Shown piece after piece: positions 1 to 6,066 of a DNA stretch of 6,137 nt. Each line of letters begins with the position of its first letter. Positions within the stretch are counted from its first letter, which is position 1. The translations under genes and the position numbers were made by a program. Below the pieces are notes generated by a model that did not search any database, had not been told where the DNA came from, and saw only the letters and a list, made by a program, of their open reading frames with translations. The stretch is from an uncultured Nannocystaceae bacterium. Its GTDB lineage: Bacteria; Myxococcota_A; Polyangia; Nannocystales; Nannocystaceae. The DNA lies in assembly GCA_938084085.1 (NCBI GenBank), contig CALKDV010000240.1, forward strand, positions 1 to 6,137, written 5' to 3'.

Positions 1-425
1 CACCAGACTGGAATACGGGGATGTCGCAAAGTGACGTCGGTGGGTTTATCGCGCCTCCGGACTTCCTTGATCCTCCCGTGGACCTAGGTGATGCGGTCGA
101 CTTCCCCGCGGCGTTTGAGGTGCAGGTACCCTGCTCTGACACCTTCCACGTCTGGGTCCGAGGCTTCGACGAGGGCACTGACGATTCCTTCTTCGCGGAG
201 GTGGATGGAGCGCCCATCCCCCAAGAGATCTTCGACCTCGACTGTTCTGGTCAAGGACAAGGATATATCTGGGCGGAGCTTAATCAGCGCCTCGACCAGT
301 GTGGGCTTGACGATCCATGGGTCCAGGATTGGACGGCCGGCGTTCACGACGTGGTCTTCTACCCACGCGAGTCCATCTCGATCTCTCGGATTCAGATCAC
401 AAACGATCCGAACTACGTGCCGTAG
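1..425 (+). CDS. C-terminal part of a probable secreted protein with a carbohydrate-binding-like beta-sandwich end (5' partial)
   Basis: The frame is open from the window edge (first full codon at base 3) to TAG at 423-425, so this is the tail of a longer protein. The ATG at 21 is probably internal: the six codons before it are open and no ribosome-binding site precedes it. Counting from that ATG, the tail has a beta-rich pattern: HVWVRGFDEGTDDSFFAEVD at residues 43-62, then W84 and W104, then AGVHDVVFYPRES at 106-118, ending in ITNDPNYVP. In known families this order (a 'WVR...DDSFF..VDG' segment, then a 'W...AG.H...F..RE' segment, then 'I.ITND..FVP') is typical of C-terminal galactose-binding or carbohydrate-binding-like domains of exported proteins. 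Cysteines at 38, 75 and 94 would fit an exported protein. The enzyme or lipoprotein upstream of this tail cannot be named from what is visible. Confidence 0.75.
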   Translation, partial: PDWNTGMSQSDVGGFIAPPDFLDPPVDLGDAVDFPAAFEVQVPCSDTFHVWVRGFDEGTDDSFFAEVDGAPIPQEIFDLDCSGQGQGYIWAELNQRLDQCGLDDPWVQDWTAGVHDVVFYPRESISISRIQITNDPNYVP

Positions 426-471
426 CAGGTCGGTTTTTCAGACGGCGGCGCTCGTCGCCGCCGTGACCTGC
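425..471. terminator. Strong bulged stem-loop between convergent genes, possible bidirectional transcription end
   Basis: An inner perfect 9-bp stem (442-450 with 456-464, loop CTCGT) continues directly into an outer 7-bp stem (GCAGGTC 425-431 with GACCTGC 465-471). The 5' arm carries a 10-base bulge, GGTTTTTCAG (432-441), containing a T5 run. The structure starts at the last base of the stop codon of the upstream gene and ends 6 bases short of the sigma factor stop codon. A convergent gap filled by a hairpin suggests transcription termination for both genes. However, no T-tract follows the hairpin on either strand, so it is not a textbook intrinsic terminator. Confidence 0.45.
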
Positions 472-477
472 GCGAGC

Positions 478-1737
478 TCAAAGAATGTCGCGTTGTTTGA
501 AGCCCGTCCGCAGTTTTGCCAGGGCTCGCTCTTGCAGCTGTCGAATTCGCTCTCGTGACAACGAGTGCACCGTGCCAAGTTCTCGTAGCGTCATGGCCTC
601 GTCGTCATCGAGCCCGAAGCGGCGCGAGAGGATGTCGTGTTCGATAGGACTCAACTCGTCGAGGAGGCTGCGGAGCACCTGGGAGACGTCATCTTGCTCC
701 ATCGCGTCGATGGCCGCGATGGCGGTCTCGTCTGCGAAGAGGTCGAGGAGGCTGCGATTGTCGGAGTCGCCGATCTGCAGGTCGAGGCTGACGGCCGCGT
801 CGAGAGGGATCTTTACCAGCTTCGTGATTCTCGTCTCGTTCAGCCCGGTGAGCTTTACAAGCTGCTCCATGCTGGGCTTGGCTCCGTTTTGGAGTTCAAA
901 GTCGCGGCGGGCTCGAGCGATCTTTTGTTGATCGGCGGTCACATGCGCGGGCAGTCGAACGGTCCGTCCCTTGTTCGCGATGGCGCGGTTGATTCCATGA
1001 CGAATCCACCAGCTGGCGTAGGTAGAGAATCGAAAACCTCGCTCAACGTCAAACCGGTCAACGGCCTTCATGAGTCCCACGTTGCCCTCTTGAATCAGGT
1101 CTTGGAGGGGCAAGGCGCCGTAGTCGAACCGATTGGCGATGGAAATCACGAGCCGGAGGTTGGCCCGGATGAATCGGCTTTTGGCGCGCCGAAGCACCAT
1201 CTGCGCGGCGTCGACTCGTTCGCGGTATTCCGCGAAGGGTCGACTGTTTCGCGGAGGGGCCGTGTAGCTAAAGCAGACGGCGCCACGGTCGCCCGCGGCG
1301 ACCGCCTCGAGTGACCTGATGATGATTTCTCGTTGGTCGCCATCCACATCGAGCCGCGCGAAGGCCTTGGCAGCGTCCTCCCGTGTTTCGTGGTACCGGT
1401 CCTGGTTGGCGCGAGTTTCGCGGTCGCGGTAGGCCCGAGCGGCCGCGCTCAGTTTCTTGAGTGTCTGTTGTGCGAGTGCGGCCGGCTCGGCCTCCTGCGG
1501 AGCGATGGCGTCGACGAGGTGATTGGTGACACCACCGACGAAGGGGGGGTACGAGAAGATCGCGCGCCAGACGCTGACGTGCAGGGTCTGAATCCGAGTG
1601 GCGACCACCCGCTCTTCCTCGGCGGTGAGCACGCGGCTCCGCGACACTTCGCGCATATAGGCAGCCAACGGGCTCAGAGTGGCGGCTGCGCCAGCCGCAC
1701 GCGGCGGTGTGACTGGCTTTTTTGTAATTGCACCCAT
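478..1737 (-). CDS. RNA polymerase sigma factor, sigma-70 family (group 2, RpoD/RpoS-like)
   Basis: This 419-residue protein directs RNA polymerase core to specific promoters. Residues 1-20 are a low-complexity Ala/Pro-rich leader. Region 1.2 is at about 21-52 (LSPLAAYMREV, LTAEEE). Region 2 is at about 185-266, with ANLRLVISIANRF (192-204), DLIQEGNVGLMKAVDRFD (213-230) and FSTYASWWIRHGINRAIAN (237-255), which cover core binding, -10 recognition and melting. Region 3 is at about 267-340. Region 4 is at about 354-412, with LSPIEHDILSRRFGLDD and the helix-turn-helix SLSRERIRQLQERALAKLR. Region 1.1 is absent, arguing against the primary sigma factor and for a group 2 alternative factor. Residues 53-180 form an insertion between regions 1.2 and 2 resembling the non-conserved region of proteobacterial RpoD. 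The ATG at 1737-1735 has only a weak GGAA upstream but gives a sensible N-terminus. No anti-sigma gene is adjacent. The target regulon cannot be read from the sequence. Confidence 0.93.
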   Translation of the reverse strand: MGAITKKPVTPPRAAGAAATLSPLAAYMREVSRSRVLTAEEERVVATRIQTLHVSVWRAIFSYPPFVGGVTNHLVDAIAPQEAEPAALAQQTLKKLSAAARAYRDRETRANQDRYHETREDAAKAFARLDVDGDQREIIIRSLEAVAAGDRGAVCFSYTAPPRNSRPFAEYRERVDAAQMVLRRAKSRFIRANLRLVISIANRFDYGALPLQDLIQEGNVGLMKAVDRFDVERGFRFSTYASWWIRHGINRAIANKGRTVRLPAHVTADQQKIARARRDFELQNGAKPSMEQLVKLTGLNETRITKLVKIPLDAAVSLDLQIGDSDNRSLLDLFADETAIAAIDAMEQDDVSQVLRSLLDELSPIEHDILSRRFGLDDDEAMTLRELGTVHSLSRERIRQLQERALAKLRTGFKQRDIL

Positions 1738-1927
1738 GGAATGGTTCCAACTGGGAGAGCCTTTGGGCCCAACCCCATGTCTTTAAACTTCGGCCGGTAG
1801 CCCCAAAAATTCATGATTTTCAAGGGACACCCGCTGCACCAATTAGGGCCGGGGCGCGTGATTCGCGCTGCTCGAAGAGGTTTCGGGACGGTTCCGCTCG
1901 TGCGCGAGTCTCGGTACCATTGCCGCC
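1738..1927. promoter_or_regulatory. Divergent intergenic region with promoters for the sigma factor (-) and the chaperone/aroA operon (+)
   Basis: These 190 bases separate two divergently read genes, so both promoters should lie here. A local AT-rich patch (about 1781-1823) stands out from the GC-rich surroundings. For the minus strand, TTGAAA (complement of 1818-1823) could be a -35 element and TTTAAA (1782-1787) a -10-like element, but they do not form one well-spaced pair. For the plus strand, TACCAT at 1915-1920 is a possible -10 element only 7 bases before the ATG, with a poor -35 match (TTCCGC, 1892-1897). If used, it would give an almost leaderless transcript. No individual site is convincing. 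The regional assignment rests on gene orientation. Confidence 0.4.
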
Positions 1928-2776
1928 ATGATGCATGCGCGCCCGTCGTTGGGAGGGTCTCGATTGTCCTCGCTCGGACTAGGGTCCCTTTTGTGGCTGG
2001 CTGCGTGTGATGCGGGTCCTGCTCAGGTGGGGGACGATGTCGTCGCGACCGTGGCGGGTCGCCAGATCACGGTGCGAGACGTGACAGCCCAGCGCGCTTA
2101 CCTCAGCGAATTTGGTGAGCTCTCGTTCGGGGACGATGAGCAGTCGAGGGCGCTCCTCGGCCGCGCGCTCGTGGAAGCGACGATCATGGCGGAGGCCGGC
2201 CGTCGCGAGGGGCTTGAGGCGGACCCACGGTTTGCGTGGGCCATGCGCGAAGAGGACGCGCGTCTCGAAAGTTCGCACGTCGTGGCGCAGGACACGATCG
2301 CGGAGCGCGGCCCTGCGTACGAGGCGGCGCTGTCGAGTTGGTATGCGGCGCATGAAGCGGATTTTCGAGAGCCCGAGCAGCGAGCGTTCTCTGGGGTTCA
2401 ATTCTCCACATTCAAGGCGGCGCAGGCTGCGATCGCGAAGCTTCGTGGCGGCGGAGAGGCGGGCCTTGCCGACCTTGGACCCGTCCTCAAATCAGAGCTG
2501 CTCACGCGAGATGACAAGTCCTATCCGACGGTGCATCCCTTCGTTTTTGATTCGGCGCTCGGCGAGGGAGATGTGATCTCCGTCCCCTTGCTCTCGGGTA
2601 AACTGATCCTCGTGGCGCTGCTCACCCGGGTCCAGGCGGCTAGAACTCCGTCCTTGGAGGAGCCTGCACTCCGTGCGCGTGTCGAGGAGGCCTTCGCGCG
2701 CGCGCGGCGGGAGGCGACCGTGGATGAATATGTAGAGACGCTGCGCCTGGCCAAGGCGGGGGCCTCGCGAAAGTAA
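1928..2776 (+). CDS. PpiC/SurA-like peptidyl-prolyl isomerase-family lipoprotein
   Basis: This 282-residue protein is probably a membrane-anchored folding factor facing the periplasm. The N-terminus has arginines at 5 and 12, a hydrophobic stretch (16-26) and the lipobox LAAC at 24-27, predicting lipidation on Cys27. Next comes a SurA_N-like helical segment: the start VVATVAGRQITVRDV (38-52) resembles the 'VVARVNG..IT..D' opening of PpiC/SurA proteins, and EATIMAEAGRREGLEADP (83-100) resembles 'E.L...EA.R.GL..D'. A degenerate parvulin-like domain follows at about 147-235, and a charged C-terminal helix (242-275) closes the fold. The domain lacks the paired histidines of active parvulins (see findings), so chaperone activity is more likely than isomerase activity. 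Two ATGs are adjacent (1928 and 1931), neither with a clear ribosome-binding site. The downstream SurA-like gene starts within about 25-60 bases, suggesting one operon. Confidence 0.82.
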   Translation: MMHARPSLGGSRLSSLGLGSLLWLAACDAGPAQVGDDVVATVAGRQITVRDVTAQRAYLSEFGELSFGDDEQSRALLGRALVEATIMAEAGRREGLEADPRFAWAMREEDARLESSHVVAQDTIAERGPAYEAALSSWYAAHEADFREPEQRAFSGVQFSTFKAAQAAIAKLRGGGEAGLADLGPVLKSELLTRDDKSYPTVHPFVFDSALGEGDVISVPLLSGKLILVALLTRVQAARTPSLEEPALRARVEEAFARARREATVDEYVETLRLAKAGASRK

Positions 2777-2799
2777 CCGTAGTTTCGGCCGCGGACCCC

Positions 2800-3822
2800 T
2801 TGCTGCGCAGACCAAGGGCTGATAGTCCTCAGATCGTGGAACGAGCTCCAAGAGACCGCTGGGCGGACGCGACGTGGCGAGCGTTGCCGATGGCGCTCGT
2901 AGGGTTGTTGGTGTGTTCCACCCCGGCGCAGGCGGGAGATCCCGTGATCGTGGATCGGGTGATCGCTGTTGTGAATGACCAGATCATCTTGCAGAGCGAT
3001 TTGGCCAAGGAGATGGGCCTGGATCCGCGAGTCATCGAACTTCAAAAGACGCCCACTGCCTCAGCGGCGGCCAAGCGAGATGAGATCCGTGACGAGCTGC
3101 TGCAGCGGTTGATCGATCGCGACTTGGTGCTGTCGGAGGCGCGTCGCTTCGGACTTGAGGTGGGCCCCGCTGATGAGCGGCGGGCGCTGCAATCGCTTGC
3201 GAAGGAGAATGGGTTCGCCTCCATCAAGGAGCTTGAATCGGCGGTGCTCGCGAGCGGATCCTTTGAGAGTTGGGAGGCCTACCTCGTGGATCTTCGCCGC
3301 AGCATCTTGGAGGCCCAGGTGCTCCAGTACTTGGCGCCGGGCCGGGTGACGGATGCGCAGGTGCGAGAGTTCTACCGGAAGATGAGTCGAGGAGAGGACG
3401 CCCGGGTGCGGGTCGTTCGCCTCGAGTATCGCACCGCGAATGAATCTCCGGAGGAGCGAGATGTCGCGTTTCAGCGCGCGCAGGCGGCGAGCAAGCGGCT
3501 CCGAACCGGCGCGGACCCATCCTCCATCGACGATGACTCCGAGGCAGGCCCGAGCGAGTTCGAGGTGGGACGCGGAGATATCCAGCCCGTCCTTGAAGAC
3601 AGGATCGTCGCCGCGAAGGCGGGGCAAATTGTCGGCCCCGTGTCCACCGGGCGGGGGTATGTAGTCCTTAAGGTGTTGGAACAAATGGATGCCGATGTTT
3701 TGCCTTTTGAAGAGGCGAAGGATCGGATTCGCCAACAGCTCGAGTTCGAGGCGCAGATGAAGGCGCGCGAGGAGCTGATGGAGAAACTGCGGTCTCGTGC
3801 ACATCTCGACATTCGAATTTAG
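2800..3822 (+). CDS. surA: SurA-like periplasmic chaperone / peptidyl-prolyl isomerase-family protein
   Basis: SurA escorts unfolded outer-membrane proteins across the periplasm to the BAM complex. Numbering from TTG 2800 gives 340 residues. A signal peptide has a hydrophobic core MALVGLLVCS (31-40) and likely cleavage after AQA (43-45). Immediately after it comes the hallmark SurA opening, DRVIAVVNDQIILQSDL (52-68), then the helical N-domain with LLQRLIDRDLVLSEARRFGL. A single parvulin-like domain lies at about 200-293 (GQIVGPVSTGRGYVVLKV at 275-292), and a C-terminal helix ends the protein. E. coli SurA is 428 residues with two parvulin domains, so this is a one-domain form. The start is uncertain: TTG 2800 has no visible ribosome-binding site. 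GTG 2836 would give a more compact 33-residue signal peptide that keeps arginines in its n-region. ATG 2890 leaves too short a signal. The gene sits between the PpiC-like lipoprotein and aroA, same strand. Confidence 0.85.
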   Translation: MLRRPRADSPQIVERAPRDRWADATWRALPMALVGLLVCSTPAQAGDPVIVDRVIAVVNDQIILQSDLAKEMGLDPRVIELQKTPTASAAAKRDEIRDELLQRLIDRDLVLSEARRFGLEVGPADERRALQSLAKENGFASIKELESAVLASGSFESWEAYLVDLRRSILEAQVLQYLAPGRVTDAQVREFYRKMSRGEDARVRVVRLEYRTANESPEERDVAFQRAQAASKRLRTGADPSSIDDDSEAGPSEFEVGRGDIQPVLEDRIVAAKAGQIVGPVSTGRGYVVLKVLEQMDADVLPFEEAKDRIRQQLEFEAQMKAREELMEKLRSRAHLDIRI

Positions 3823-3832
3823 CGGGGCTCGT

Positions 3833-3851
3833 CCGCCACGGAGTCTGGCGG
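3833..3851 (+). other. Small inverted repeat just before the aroA start
   Basis: CCGCCA (3833-3838) and TGGCGG (3846-3851) are perfect inverted repeats around a 7-base loop, extendable by a T-G wobble pair. They lie in the 42-base gap between the surA-like stop and the first aroA ATG, next to the GGCAGG sequence at 3854-3859 that could bind ribosomes for that ATG. The hairpin could affect translation from the first ATG or protect the mRNA end. There is no T-tract, so it is not an intrinsic terminator. Confidence 0.25.
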
Positions 3852-3864
3852 GTGGCAGGCACCG

Positions 3865-5205
3865 ATGGGATCGTCGAAGGGGCTCGTGTCGACGATGAAT
3901 CGCTGCGTACGTTTGTATCGGCGGTCGGTCCCAGAGCGAGTGGAGGTGCACTTGCCGGGCTCAAAGAGCATCACCAATCGGGCGCTGCTCATGGCCGCGC
4001 TCGCGCGTGGCCGGACCTCGCTAGGGAGGGTGTTGGATTCGGATGACACCCGCCACATGGCGCGCGCGCTGCAATCCTTGGGAGTGGACGTCGCGTGGGA
4101 TGAGGACGAGTCCACGGCGACCATTGTCGGTGGCGACGGTCACGTTCCTCGCCGCGCTGGCTCGATATTTGTTGGCAACGCGGGGACCGCCGCCCGGTTT
4201 TTGACCGTTGCGCTGTCATTATGGCCCGGTTCATTTCGTCTCGATGGGGTCGCGCGAATGCGGTCGCGTCCCATCGCGCCGTTGCTCACCGCGCTCCGCA
4301 CTCTCGGCGGGCAGTTGATGGGGACGGAGGCGCCCGACTGTATCCCGTTGCAGATCGAGGGAGGACATCTGCGGGGTGGCGATGTGTGCGTGCCTGGGGA
4401 CGTGAGCAGCCAATACCTCAGCGGGTTGTTGTTGGCGAGCCCGTACATGGAGGAGGGCCTGCGCCTGTCCATCCCCGACGTGCTGGTGTCACGTCCCTAC
4501 GTCGAGATGACTGTGAAGATGATGGAGAGCTTCGGCGTCGAGGTCGGCTGTCCGACCCCGCTGCGCTTCGAAGTCGCGGCTGGTCAGCGCTACCTCGGCC
4601 GCGCGTATGAGATCGAACCCGACGCTTCGGGGGCCTCGTATTTCTTCGCGGTAGCGGCGCTCACCGGCGCTCGCGTTCAGGTGCACGGGCTGTCTCGAAC
4701 GAGCATGCAAGGTGATCTGAGATTCGTGGAGATCTTAGAGCGCATGGGATGTCAGGTTGAGTGGGGGCCGACGATGGTCGCGGTCCAAGGCCCGGCCGAG
4801 CAGGGACAATTGCGAGGCGTGGAGGTGGATATGCGAGATTGCTCTGACGTGGCGCAGACGCTGGCGGTGGTGGCGGCGTTCGCGACCAGCCCCACCAGGA
4901 TCACCGGGATTGGTTTTATCCGGGGCAAAGAGACCGATCGTGTGGGAGCGGTGGTGCGCGAGCTGCAACGACTCGGCGTTCACGCAGCGGAGGAGCCTGA
5001 TGGCATGTCCATCAACCCAACCGCCAGCGCCCTCCGGCCGGCGCGCATTCAAACCTACGAAGATCACCGGATGGCGATGAGCTTCGCCCTGGCGGGCTTC
5101 ATGGTGGAGGGGGTCGAACTCCAAGATCCCGACTGCGTCGCCAAGACCTTCCCCGATTTTTTCGACCGGATGCTGCGGCTCGGGCTGGGCGTCGAAGAAT
5201 GCTGA
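3865..5205 (+). CDS. aroA: 5-enolpyruvylshikimate-3-phosphate synthase (3-phosphoshikimate 1-carboxyvinyltransferase)
   Basis: AroA joins phosphoenolpyruvate to shikimate 3-phosphate in the cytoplasm, the sixth step towards chorismate and aromatic amino acids. All family signatures appear in order: PGSKSITNRALLMAALA (31-47, substrate Lys34), GNAGTAARFL (104-113, PEP/glyphosate loop), RMRSRPI (131-137), SSQYLSGLLLASP (181-193), SRPYVEMTVKMM (209-220), EPDASGASYFF (251-261), DVAQTLAVVAAFA (328-340, catalytic Asp328 by alignment to E. coli Asp313), GKETDR (354-359, Glu356 like E. coli Glu341), EDHRMAMSFA (399-408) and CVAKTFPDFF (424-433). Length of 446 is normal for the family. The start is open: ATG 3865 has GGCAGG 5 bases upstream, while ATG 3895 (residue 11) has the stronger GAAGGGG 12 bases upstream and leaves an N-terminus nearer family length. 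The gene lies 42 bases after the surA-like gene, so it is probably the last gene of that operon. It ends 21 bases from the convergent apaG. Confidence 0.97.
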   Translation: MGSSKGLVSTMNRCVRLYRRSVPERVEVHLPGSKSITNRALLMAALARGRTSLGRVLDSDDTRHMARALQSLGVDVAWDEDESTATIVGGDGHVPRRAGSIFVGNAGTAARFLTVALSLWPGSFRLDGVARMRSRPIAPLLTALRTLGGQLMGTEAPDCIPLQIEGGHLRGGDVCVPGDVSSQYLSGLLLASPYMEEGLRLSIPDVLVSRPYVEMTVKMMESFGVEVGCPTPLRFEVAAGQRYLGRAYEIEPDASGASYFFAVAALTGARVQVHGLSRTSMQGDLRFVEILERMGCQVEWGPTMVAVQGPAEQGQLRGVEVDMRDCSDVAQTLAVVAAFATSPTRITGIGFIRGKETDRVGAVVRELQRLGVHAAEEPDGMSINPTASALRPARIQTYEDHRMAMSFALAGFMVEGVELQDPDCVAKTFPDFFDRMLRLGLGVEEC

Positions 5206-5226
5206 CCGCGGAGTGTCTCTTTACCG

Positions 5227-5619
5227 CTAGTTAAGCGCGAATGGGGTAGAGAGGGTAAATACCGCGACCTCCGCCTCCCACGAGTTGCCGTCGTCGTCCC
5301 GCATGATTAAGGCGCCGTGCATGGAGCCAATGGACGTGTCGAGGGGACAGCCAGAGGTGTAGCTGAAGCTCTCGCCTGGTTCGAGCCGGGGCTGCTCTCC
5401 GATGACGCCCGGTCCCTCCACTGTCTGGGTCTGCCCATTCGCGTTCGTGATGATCCAGCGGCGGGCGATAAGCTGCGTCGGGATGTCCCCGTCGTTGATG
5501 ATGGTGATGAGGTACGCGAATACCCACTGGTCTTCGGAGGGCGTGGACTGGTCGTCCACATAGCGCGCCTCTACTCGCACCTTCAGCCCTCGCGTGCTCG
5601 CCTCGGAGGATGCTGTCAC
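5227..5619 (-). CDS. apaG: ApaG family protein (DUF525 beta-sandwich)
   Basis: This 130-residue protein matches ApaG along its whole length: VRVEARYVDDQSTP (14-27), VFAYLITIINDGDIP (33-47), LIARRWIITNANG (50-62), VEGPGVIGEQPRLEPGESF (67-85), YTSGCPLDTSIGSMHGAL (87-104), and a terminal strand FTLSTPFALN (121-130). The fold is a fibronectin type III-like beta-sandwich. Bacterial ApaG has been linked to magnesium/cobalt resistance and sits beside the Ap4A hydrolase gene apaH in E. coli, but its biochemical role is unsettled; no apaH is seen here. The start is GTG at 5619-5617, supported by a strong GGGAGGAG 8 bases upstream. The GTGA overlap with the preceding receiver gene stop implies translational coupling. 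Its stop lies 21 bases from the convergent aroA stop, with no convincing terminator between them. Confidence 0.95.
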   Translation of the reverse strand: MTASSEASTRGLKVRVEARYVDDQSTPSEDQWVFAYLITIINDGDIPTQLIARRWIITNANGQTQTVEGPGVIGEQPRLEPGESFSYTSGCPLDTSIGSMHGALIMRDDDGNSWEAEVAVFTLSTPFALN

Positions 5620-6059
5620 AGCGCTCGCTCCTCCCGCCTGGCGCTCCGGGCCTCACCTCGGGAGATGCGCTCCAAGTGTTTCTTGAGCACCGCGGAGAGG
5701 GGCACGCCGCTCACGGGCTTCGCGAGGTACTCATCGCAGTCATTGAGCGTCGCCCAATATCGATCCGTGTCGTCGTTGAGCGAGGTGAGGAAGATCCATC
5801 GAGCTCCGCTTGTGTCGACGCTATCTCGGCAGTGTCTAAGCAACTGGAGGCCGCTAACGGCGTCGAGCAGCACCTCGGTGATGACCAGGCGCGGCGCCCG
5901 GGATCGAAGCGCTTGGAGGGCGGAGCGCCCGTCGTCGACCGTGGTCGTGATGACCTCAAGCCCTAGAGCGGCGGCGGCCGAGGCGACCGACGCCTCGATC
6001 GTGTTGCGAACGTCTTCTTCGGGATCCGCGATAAGGCAGGAGATGGTGGGTGAAGTCAT
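5616..6059 (-). CDS. Single-domain response regulator receiver protein with Glu at the phospho-acceptor site
   Basis: This 147-residue protein is a CheY-like receiver with no output domain. The fold pattern is clear: beta-1 ISCLIAD (6-12), DDGRSALQALRSRAPRLVIT (42-61) leading into beta-3, then DAVSGLQLLRHCR (66-78), beta-4 WIFLTS (88-93, Thr92 as the conserved switch residue) and beta-5 DEYLAKP (109-115, conserved Lys114). The residue where receivers carry the phosphorylated Asp is Glu62 (codon GAG, 5874-5876), inside VITEVLLDAVSG. The N-terminal acidic pair is reduced to Asp12-Pro13-Glu14. A basic tail (about 120-147) follows the receiver. Such changes suggest a pseudo-receiver, or one locked in an active-like state; this is inference. 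The ATG at 6059-6057 lacks a clear ribosome-binding site and lies 7 bases after an upstream stop, suggesting coupling. The stop TGA overlaps the apaG start. No histidine kinase is visible in the window. Confidence 0.88.
   Translation of the reverse strand: MTSPTISCLIADPEEDVRNTIEASVASAAAALGLEVITTTVDDGRSALQALRSRAPRLVITEVLLDAVSGLQLLRHCRDSVDTSGARWIFLTSLNDDTDRYWATLNDCDEYLAKPVSGVPLSAVLKKHLERISRGEARSARREERAL
5628..5635 (-). promoter_or_regulatory. Strong ribosome-binding site for apaG
   Basis: The complement reads GGGAGGAG, a near-perfect Shine-Dalgarno sequence placed 8 bases before the GTG start of apaG. It lies inside the last codons of the receiver gene. It decides the GTG at 5619-5617 as the apaG start and shows that apaG can be initiated strongly within the shared transcript. 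Most other genes in this window have weak or no such site. Confidence 0.8.
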
Positions 6060-6066
6060 GGCAGGC

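Noticed and set aside
413..438. CTACG-TGC-CGTAG hairpin followed by a T5 run at the end of the first gene, as an intrinsic terminator
   Set aside because: The stem is only five pairs and the T-run starts 8 bases after it; the larger overlapping stem-loop explains the region better.
637..1314. Long plus-strand open frame (225 codons) opposite the sigma factor gene
   Set aside because: It lies entirely antisense to a gene with clear sigma-70 motifs, has no recognisable domain or ribosome-binding site, and long antisense frames are expected in GC-rich coding DNA.
1763..1772. Perfect 10-base palindrome TTGGGCCCAA upstream of the sigma factor gene, possible operator
   Set aside because: A 10-base palindrome is expected several times by chance in 6 kb, and no second copy or promoter overlap supports it.
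1854..1868. Short inverted repeat GCGCG-TGATT-CGCGC in the divergent intergenic region
   Set aside because: A five-base GC-only stem is common by chance in this composition and it is not placed convincingly against either promoter.
3061..3951. Minus-strand open frame (296 codons) opposite the surA-like gene and the aroA start
   Set aside because: Composition is rich in Arg, His and Leu with no family motif; it crosses the junction between two well-supported genes and is best explained as a codon-position shadow.
5206..5226. Possible terminator between aroA and apaG
   Set aside because: Only a four-base GCGG/CCGC pairing with a 12-base loop is present, without a T-tract; too weak to call.
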